Made by a program: the position numbers and the translations under genes. This document shows positions 8,419 to 15,074 of a DNA stretch of 15,074 bases, piece by piece. Within the stretch, counting starts at the first letter, position 1, and every line of letters begins with the position of its first letter. This DNA is from Rhizopus sp. PT2906 (taxonomy: Eukaryota; Mucoromycota; Mucoromycetes; Mucorales; Rhizopodaceae): positions 1 to 15,074 of the forward strand of contig JAMYHX010000802.1 of the NCBI GenBank assembly GCA_025529335.1, in the 5' to 3' direction. The notes under the pieces are model-generated. The model saw only the letters and a list, made by a program, of their open reading frames with translations. It did no database searches and was not told the origin of the DNA.

Positions 8419-9453
8419 TCAAAAAACACCCTTACTTAGAAAAGGTAAACATCTATTAGTTCTGTCTGTTTTATAACACATTTTGCAATAGACAAAGCCT
8501 CTGTCACTATACTCGATTGGGATAGCAGCAGCAATCTCTTCCACTGTTGGAAGGTTGTGAGTGCGTCTATCGCTTCCTTCAATCAAACGCATTCTCATAG
8601 AAGGACTGATAACAATGTATAATGTATTAGTTTCTGTTTGATCATTATTACTATCGGTTTCATGATTACTCAATATCTCATGCGCATGGCGATATACACG
8701 CACAAAGGGATTGCACTGAGAAAGCATAGCTGAAAGCTCCCTAATGATCTCAGGATCAAGGTTGCTATTTCGGGCTTGTCTTCTTTCAGCGGCATAGGAA
8801 GGATCAAAGATATACAGCTGGGCGTAGGAAAGCTCACTGCCTTCAACTGAAGTCAAGGAGCCTTGACGGTGGCAAAGTGCGCCATGAATCTGAAAGGCGT
8901 TTAATCCACATCTATTGTTATTGTTGTTGGCACGATCTTCAGCCGAAACAATGTCGCAGCCTAAGGAAGTAAACGCAAAGGCATCATTATATTGGCGAAG
9001 GTTGTCCTTAAAGTGCCTTCCTATAGTATCTGTGCGAGCGAATAAGCCCTTCAAGTACTCAGGTGGATCAGGCAAGAGCTGCAGCTGGACTGATCCCCGC
9101 TTGCAGCATGATTCCCAGCTTGGATTTCTCATCGAAGATGTATCTTGCCTCTCATCGGTCCAGTGCAAAGCATGATAGTGGGGGCATTCATTGTCCATTT
9201 GTCCAAGGTCCAAAGGACGAAGGCGAGAAAGCTGCGAGATATAAGCAGCAGGAATGGTCTGAGAAGGTTCTACTCTAGGTCTTTCCCTGCGTCTCACTAG
9301 GCTGTCTTCTTGTTCTTCTTGTTCAACTCGACGTCTGCGTCGTGATGCTGCAACTCTTTCTCTGCACGCTTGGCAGGTGCGATAGCGTGAATCTGCTGGC
9401 AATGTTGCAACACAGGAGGAGCATATGGCTGTTCTAGAAGTATTGTTTTCCAT
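8419..9453 (-). pseudogene. N-terminal region of a Helitron replication protein, truncated
   Basis: A 344-codon frame from an ATG at 9453 (alternative ATG at 9486) encodes the part that precedes the Rep domain in fungal Helitron helicase-like proteins. It has a zinc-ribbon pair C11-x2-C14 and C27-x2-C30, a run of arginines, then CPHYHALHW (90-98). The family blocks YNDAFAFTSLG, QIHGALCHRQGSL, ELSYAQLYIFDP, NPFVRVYRHAHEIL and LPTVEEIAAAIP follow in the usual order. Similarity ends after SDRGF near 8494. The HUH relaxase (Rep) and SF1 helicase domains are absent, so the element cannot move by itself. The last 24 residues (VYCKMCYKTDR onward) do not fit a Helitron and may belong to the Fanzor side of the junction. 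It lies on the same strand as the reductase gene upstream. Confidence 0.85.
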
Positions 9454-9731
9454 TGTTCTAATGAGCAACAATGTTAGAAAACACATTTGAATCAAAAGAA
9501 AACATTACATACCAAATTGTTGTTTCAAAATGTTTTACACGATGAGTAAAGAAAAACGTTTTATATGTGAAGGAAAGAAAGCTCATGTACTTTCAGGAAC
9601 TAAATACTTGTCGCGCAGGTTCGATATTCGGGTCGGAAAAAAAAAAAAACATTAAAAAAGCAGCCAAATCATGTGATATATTAGAGGTATATAATATATT
9701 TTTTCATGTAGATACAATAGAATAACAATTA

Positions 9732-11928
9732 TTAGCTCCAAACGTCTTCTTGATAACGACCTGTCGTTCTCAGGCCTTTCACAAACTCATGCGCCTTGGT
9801 TTCTGTCATGCCTCCAAATTCGACTGCACAATTGATAAAGGTTTGATTCACATCGCGTGCCATATTCTTAGCATCGCCACAAACATAAACATAAGCCCCT
9901 TTGGTCAACAGATTCCAAATACGTTGGCCTTGTTCCATGAGTCTTTGTTGAACATAGATCTTTTGAGGCTGGTCACGCGAGAATGCAGTAAAGATACCAG
10001 AATCTTCGCCCAAAGTCTGAAAGAGCTCTGCCCACTCTTCGGCATAAAGATAGTCCTGATCATGGTTACGGGAGCCGAAAAAGAGTAAAGTTGGGCCGAT
10101 CGGCTTGCCGTTACGTTTCTCCAGTGCACGTTCATGAACAAAACCACGGAAAGGAGCAACACCTGTACCTGGGCCAACCATAATAACCGGAACAGTTGGA
10201 TTACGAGGCAGCTTGAATTGAGAATGGCGTATGTGAATAGGCAGCCTTTGACAATAGTCTTCTGAATTTATAAAAGCGCGACGAGGACCAGCCAAGTCAT
10301 AGGCTGGTATGTTTTGTTCACAAGGCCTGTGTTGTGCATGGATATTGTATAAGAAGTTTGTGCAGACACCGTACACCGTGCGCTGAGGAGTAGATATAGG
10401 ATGATACTGAAGAGTAACAACTGTTGCAGAGACGATGTGAGGACTTTCTTTTGCTGAACTGGAAATGGAATAGAATCGTGGCTGCAAACGATTTATGTTT
10501 TCGACGATCAGATCAAAGGGCACAGAAGTCCAGGTTTGTTTGGTCACTAGCTGAAGCACTTCGCCCAAATTACGACATGCATCAGCTACTTTAATTCTAT
10601 ATTCATCCTTATCATTTGCTAAACGAGTTAAAGCCCCTCTGGCTTCTTCATTAGGCGCATATTCGATCAGAGTTTGAAGGGTTTGACGAGAGGCAGGGGC
10701 ACAAATTTCCAAATAATGTCTAAACATGGAGCGATAAGTAGTCGGAACAGGGAAAGGATGCTTTTTTGAAGCGGCTGGATCAATGGCTTGAACCATGACA
10801 ACCGTATCTAACTTGTCAGTCAAGTTTAACACAGACGCAAGTCGCTCTACTTCCTGTTCATTATTTGTTGGCCAAATTGCGATATGGTCACCCGTCTGAT
10901 AACTCAAGTTGGTATTGCTGATATCGAATTCTATATGCAAACAGTGACGATCAGTTCCTTGAAATAGTTCACGTGTAGTTACGATAGGCGCAACATAGGG
11001 GTGTTTGGCATCATAAGCGATCTTTCTACATGTTTCAAAGGTTACTACTCATTACTCACACATTCTCTATAACCTACGTAGTTGAGGATGGCTTCTCGGC
11101 CAATTCACCAAAATATACTTGCTCCTTTTCATACTGTGCCAATTCTTGTACATAATAGATGGGCTCTCTCGGACCTGAACGACTCTCATCTACACCCAAT
11201 GTTTCACAAAACGCGGGCCACATTTTTTCTTTCCAACTTAAAAAGTCTTCTTCCAAGGAACCGTCATCGTCGCCTTCACCACGTTCACCTATAATATGTG
11301 CACCAAGTTTTGACAGATGATGATGTACTTTACGAGAGACTTCATTGTACTGTTCATAGGTCTTGTTTCCAAGGCCAAACAGAATGTAATTTAAGTTTGA
11401 CAGGTCACTTTCCCCTTGACTAAACAGTGGCTCTTCCTCAGTAATGAGATCCCAAAAGTCAACAGCATTGTCAGTTGGTTCACCTTCACCATATGTTGCA
11501 AGAACAAAGATGACCAGGTGATCTTTTGGCACTTGGTCCAAATAAGAGAGATCATATAATTCGAGATCGGCGGTCATTGCACTGACTCTAAAGCGTTGAG
11601 AGCATTCCTTTGCAAGACGTCCAGCGTAACTTTCAGCAGTGCCTGTTTGAGAACCATAAAAGACAATGACCCTACGACCCTAGTACAGATGTGTAAACAA
11701 GTATTGATTTTTATATATTGTCCTATTTACTTGTTCTTTCATGACTTTGACAAAATTTGTTTCCCTTTGAACTGTATTGGTTTTGGTGCTGTTATCAGTT
11801 GATGTATGATCATTTTTAAATAATAGACTCGTAATCCATTTTCGATTAAACCATGCAAATGTTAATAAGCCAATGCTGCACAATAATACAATGTCTGAAA
11901 GGTCAATCAGTTTAATGTCATCATCCAT
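9732..11928 (-). CDS. NCP1: NADPH-cytochrome P450 reductase (three exons)
   Basis: Exons 11928-11731, 11679-11078 and 11025-9732 join through introns of 51 bp (phase 0) and 52 bp (phase 2), giving 697 aa, the normal length. An N-terminal membrane anchor spans residues 12-27 (DIVLLCSIGLLTFAWF), so the enzyme should sit on the ER facing the cytosol. The FMN domain shows YGSQTGTAE (74-82), LATYGEGEPTDNA (126-138) and FGLGNKTYEQYN (167-178). The FAD domain shows RFYSISS (450-456) and GVCTNF (486-491). The NADPH part shows VGPGTGVAPFR (550-560), FFGSRNHDQDY (582-592) and VCGDAKNMARDV (648-659). The C-terminus DVWS has the penultimate aromatic that stacks on FAD. It passes electrons from NADPH through FAD and FMN to microsomal P450s such as the sterol demethylase. 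The start is the first ATG before the anchor. All cofactor motifs are intact, so the gene looks functional. Confidence 0.96.
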
Positions 11929-12554
11929 TATTTGAGTGTGTGTTGTAGGAGAAAGAAAGAAAGATCGGAGGGGCTAACCGAATTAAAAAAAATTTAAGCT
12001 ATGAAAATCAAAAAATGATAAATGAATGACCTACATTATGCATATATGTTATTGCCACCCTCCTTTTCCTTCTTTCCTTTTTTTTTTTTACCTAAAAGGG
12101 AAAAAGAAGAATAAAGAAAGTATCTATCATTTGTCGTATTATGGTGTAGCCAAAAAGAAAAAGAGGGTTTGCTCATTCGTTATTTTAAACGGAGGATGAT
12201 TTTATTATATGATTTGTTTTAAGCTATCTATAAAGACATTAAAGATATCCTAATCAAACTTTGTGATACACGTCAAGACCCAAAATGGCAGGGCTACCTC
12301 GGTGCAACTACATTGTGCCTGTTTCCATTTCTAATCACAGCTGATGTCATGCAAATGAAAGTATAGTACAACTGATATCACAAAAGTATTACATGCTTTA
12401 GTCAAGATTTATTAAGCCTGTTTTCTTTAGATATGAATGATATTTGCACCAAAATGTATAAAATAGTAACTACTTGAAGAATAAAGAGAGTAAAAAATGA
12501 GGGGGGGGGGTATTTTAGCAGGCTGAGACATAGCAAGAAGCATCGACAAACTCC
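11929..12554. other. intergenic region, reductase promoter side
   Basis: This contains the upstream region of the reductase (minus strand), with a C/T-rich and T-rich tract on the plus strand at about 12057-12090. It also holds the 3' flank of the small minus-strand gene to the right. I find no convincing coding frame or repeat besides the G-run noted separately. Confidence 0.5.
12501..12510. repeat. G10 homopolymer
   Basis: Ten consecutive G residues stand in AT-rich DNA, 45 bp beyond the stop of the 124-aa gene, where they read as a C-run in its 3' flank. Slippage-prone; function unknown. Confidence 0.8.
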
Positions 12555-13031
12555 CTACAAAGTCAAGGGTAAGTTTCTTTTCAATGAATAGTATTCATAT
12601 AAATACCATTCTCCTTCAATCGTTTCATACATCATTTCATATTTTGATAATGCTTGAGAAAGGTCATCCAGGGCTGCTTGAACAGAAGAGATACCTTCAT
12701 CATCAAATACAGACCAGAGTTGCTCCGATAGATAGTCTCTTAATTGCAAGCATTCCTCATATGCGTCCTATAAAATAATGAGTGGATCGACCAGATGGAA
12801 TAGTTGAAATACGCACCTTTGCTATTTCGTTTGCCTTGATCTGATGTGGTTCCATCATAGACAATGTCTGTAAAAGAAACGAACTGACTTTCTTTGAGTC
12901 TGAAATGGCCTCTTCCACACTAAGGTTTAAAGGGGCTGTCTAAAAGGAAATGAGACAATGACCTTCCTTCCTTCCAAGCATCTAGTACTAACCTTTGTAA
13001 TGGTATAACCAGCAATGATGCATGACGACAT
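12555..13031 (-). CDS. 124-aa helical protein, possible GAT-like domain (three exons)
   Basis: Exons 13031-12993, 12939-12817 and 12767-12555 join through introns of 53 and 49 bp, both phase 0, with donors GTTAGT and GTGCGT and acceptors TTTTAG and TTATAG. The frame holds across all junctions, which strongly supports a real gene. After a short start (MSSCIIAGYTITK) the protein is almost all helix: VEEAISDSKKVSSFLLQTLS, then IAKDAYEECLQLRDYLSEQL, then VQAALDDLSQALSKYEMMYE, with an aromatic tail EGEWYLYEYYSLKR. Three helices with LDDLSQALSKYE at the third recall the GAT bundle of GGA/TOM1-type ubiquitin-sorting proteins, where a similar ANDDLNxVLxRYE pattern occurs. There is no VHS domain. The fold assignment is a guess; the gene structure is firmer. 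Confidence 0.75.
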
Positions 13032-13702
13032 TTTATGAATAGAATAAAGGAAGAAAATAAAGAAAAGAAAGAGACCAGGAAGAACTCTCCTTTTATAGAT
13101 GACCAAAAAATTCAAAAAGAATTTTCACATGTTTATGCCAAAAGCTGAGTTCACGTATGCTCTTTATGCTCAAGTCTTTTTTTTTTCCCAAGAAGTTGGA
13201 GTAAGCGAGATAAAGTTCATTTCCATATACAACACGGCTTCCATGGAATCAATACTCTTTTTTTGTAGATTATTCCATGGCAATAAATTGAATCAGGTTT
13301 TCACGTGTTTAGTTCATTTTTTTTTTTGCTGTGTTCAAGTCCTTCGTACATTTACCTGACCACTTTGTTCATTCATGCAGGCGCTTCATTCTTATTTTTC
13401 GAGTGGACGAAATATTAGTGACCGGACTGTATATATTGTAGTGTGATGTACAATGACATTTAGTGTTCCTCAGTAATTTAGATGTATGTACATCAGCAGC
13501 GCAGTTTGGCATGCTTGATATAAATCATTATAATAATATTTATAATCTTACAGTAGAGCATACATTCTACTTTTCTCTATTGCATCTGATAAGAATAGCT
13601 TATAATATTGGTAGCTATAGTAGCTACTAGTATAACAATAATAATACAAGCATAAATAATGCCAATATAAACAGCAGTCATAGATTATCTACCCAAGGAG
13701 TG
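13032..13702. other. AT-rich intergenic stretch
   Basis: This includes the promoter of the 124-aa gene on the minus strand (pyrimidine-rich leader at 13038-13072 as read on that strand). Several T-runs follow (13178-13187, 13318-13326), then very AT-rich DNA with small palindromes, such as GTAGCT/AGCTAC around 13610-13627. No gene is supported. Confidence 0.45.
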
Positions 13703-14335
13703 CGGATAATTTTGGTGAACATTTTTTATATTTTTTGGTGTACCTTTTTAAACCACCAATAAAATGCATTTGTAATCTTTGACAAGAATGAATGGACCCA
13801 TTTCCCTCTTCATCGCCCAGTTTCCTGACGGTGATGTAACAGAAGAATCTGTAACTCTTTACAGTGAAGAAGAAGGCGAATATGTTGGCGTTAATCTTGA
13901 CATTAGTGCTTAGAGAAAACATATAGCATACATTTTTATGCAGCCTCTAAGGTATCATTCAACGGTACTACTACCTTCTTGGCGAATCTTGACAATTTGA
14001 GTGGCAACAACTTACAAGTGCTGGATACAAACGAAAACAACCTCAGAAATTATCTCGAAAATCCAGTGAACACTGTAAATAGCTTGTTATAAAAAAAGCG
14101 ATAAAATAGAAAAGATTAAAAAAAGTACACCAAAAACTTAAAAGGTTATATTATGACATTTTTTAAGTGTAGCATCGCATATAAGAATATTCGAAAGCAA
14201 CCAAAGCTAAGAAATGTTAGTCACTAATACGAACACTCGTAATCTTTGTTTTTGTCACTAATTAAGAGTGAATGTATCTGACATTTCTTGTTAGTACTTC
14301 AAAAAAAAAAAAAAAATGCACACCAAAATTATTCG
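13703..14335. repeat. inverted repeat pair, about 630 bp apart
   Basis: The 16-mer at 13703-13718 is the reverse complement of 14320-14335 with one mismatch. Weaker similarity continues outward for about 12 bp (TTGGGTA against TTGAGTA as read from each side). A further related ACACCAAAA word occurs at 14128-14136. The interval holds coding-like fragments. This may be a small non-autonomous element, but no target duplication was found and the arms are short. Confidence 0.4.
13788..14092 (+). pseudogene. coding-like fragments between inverted repeats, function unknown
   Basis: An ATG at 13788 opens 41 codons (including FIAQFPDGDVTEESVTLYSE) to a TAG at 13911-13913. A second open stretch in another frame of the same strand runs from about 13943 to a TAA at 14090-14092 (SKVSFNGTTTFLANLDNLSG, then NNLQVLDTNENNLRNYLENP). 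An AG at 13941-13942 after a T-rich tract could be an acceptor. Possible phase-1 donors (for example the GT at 13837) would join the frames, but none is a strong consensus. It could be a small spliced gene or a broken one. No family is recognised. Confidence 0.28.
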
Positions 14336-14669
14336 CGTTTGTTGAGTATCTTCCATCAATGGAATATGGTTATCAACGTTGTTATGTTTGTGTAAGGTGT
14401 TTGGACTTTCTTCACAAATACATTAATGTACTCTTGGTATTTTGCAGGAATGGTCATGACTTTCGAATCAATAATGTACTAGATAGATATATCATATTCA
14501 ATATACCTTTGTGTGCGATCGTAAGTGCAAGTGTCTGTTGAAGGTAGCTGCATTGGCAGTTTTGATGCCCTCACAATAAAACAGGGACATACATTTTCAT
14601 TGGCCAAAAAACTTTTTTTTTTTAAGGCAGGTCGTGTTTTTTTTTTTCTGTTTTTCTTTTTCATTTATT
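14093..14669. other. AT-rich intergenic stretch with T-runs
   Basis: This holds A-runs (14301-14316) and T-runs (14611-14622 and 14637-14647) and the right member of the inverted repeat. The last part is the pyrimidine-rich leader of the gene starting at 14670. No other gene is supported. Confidence 0.45.
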
Positions 14670-15074
14670 ATGTCTTATAGGAATAAAGGGAATGAGCCAC
14701 CTGGACGTCCAGAAGTATTTGAAAGACTAGGCACTGTGAATAGTAGCAATTATAATGACTATAGCTACAATAGCAGTTATAGAAATCATAGTTACAACAA
14801 TAGTAGCAGTGACTATTACAGATACCGTCGTCGATCTCCTTCTCTCTATTACAATGACCGTTATGATGACCGGTATGGCGACCGGTATGGCGGCCATTAC
14901 AATGATCGCTATGATGATCGTTATGGTGACCGCTACTACAACGACCGTTACTCTTACAGATCGTCAGATAGCGGATTAAAAATCGCAAAGTCATACAACA
15001 ACAACAACAATAACAGTTATCATCATAAGCAAGATTATTATTCTTCATCATCTGATAAAAGCCGCATTAATTTT
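14670..15074 (+). CDS. N-terminal part of a disordered Tyr/Asp/Arg-rich protein (runs off window)
   Basis: From the ATG at 14670 the frame is open for 135 codons to the window edge. It begins MSYRNKGNEPPGRPEVFERL. It then turns into low-complexity sequence: Asn/Ser/Tyr-rich (NYNDYSYNSSYRNHSYNNSS), an RRRSP motif, and a degenerate repeat of DRY-type units (YDDRYGDRYGGHYNDRYDDR) up to about residue 90. Another Asn run and a His/Tyr/Ser-rich part follow. Such tyrosine/arginine-rich disordered regions are common at the ends of RNA-binding or splicing-associated proteins, and the domain that would name this one lies beyond the window. The start follows a long T/C-rich leader. The TTATAG just inside the frame (14675-14680) could also be an intron acceptor, so the first codons are uncertain. 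Confidence 0.7.
   Translation, partial: MSYRNKGNEPPGRPEVFERLGTVNSSNYNDYSYNSSYRNHSYNNSSSDYYRYRRRSPSLYYNDRYDDRYGDRYGGHYNDRYDDRYGDRYYNDRYSYRSSDSGLKIAKSYNNNNNNSYHHKQDYYSSSSDKSRINF

Noticed and set aside
9612..9640. GGTTCGA motif resembling a tRNA T-loop
   Set aside because: The flanking bases do not form a T-arm stem and no acceptor, D or anticodon arms can be drawn.
14668..15051. Minus-strand frame with His/Cys/Tyr repeats and a plus-strand Met/Thr-rich frame at 14755-14979
   Set aside because: Both are other-frame readings of the DRY repeat. The plus frame from 14670 has an ATG, an ordered N-terminus and no stop.
1..15074. CRISPR array, bacterial operon or ribosome-binding sites
   Set aside because: No regularly spaced direct repeats were seen. 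Spliced genes and a membrane-anchored P450 reductase show that the DNA is eukaryotic.

Overview
The window looks like nuclear DNA of a filamentous fungus, most likely an early-diverging one (Mucoromycota, Mucorales-like). Four genes carry short GT...AG introns (49-64 bp). The background is AT-rich, with pyrimidine tracts before starts. Decayed Helitron, Fanzor/TnpB-like, Tc1/mariner and LTR sequences lie between compact genes. The phylum assignment is inference from gene style and element mix.

Layout: 1-2090 is gene-poor, with one doubtful broken coding fragment near 1180. From 2093 to about 4955 is a transposon graveyard: an inverted pair of coding-like repeats (2093-2595), a small unrecognised ORF (2991-3332), a solo LTR with an exact 5-bp target duplication (3360-3571), two decayed coding stretches, and a Tc1/mariner transposase fragment with three in-frame TGA stops (4542-4955). 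Then come two plus-strand genes: a two-exon class I aldolase of the DapA/HOGA family (5220-6225) and a two-exon 464-aa polyQ/polyA protein that I do not recognise (6374-7825). On the minus strand, 8113-9453 is a chimeric remnant. It holds the N-terminal part of a Helitron replication protein, one TGA, and then in the same frame the C-terminal RuvC-III/zinc-ribbon end of a Fanzor (eukaryotic TnpB-like) nuclease. A strand-specific RNA hairpin lies 17 bp beyond the Fanzor stop. Next is a complete three-exon NADPH-cytochrome P450 reductase (9732-11928, minus) and a three-exon 124-aa protein that may be a GAT-like helical bundle (12555-13031, minus). The right part holds an inverted-repeat pair around coding-like fragments (13703-14335). 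It ends with the start of a plus-strand gene for a disordered Tyr/Asp/Arg-rich protein that runs off the window.

The host genes do not form an obvious pathway. The reductase supplies electrons to microsomal P450s. The aldolase is a cytosolic or mitochondrial oxo-acid aldolase. The main point of interest is the Helitron-Fanzor junction and the structured RNA next to it, since Fanzors are RNA-guided nucleases carried by eukaryotic transposons.
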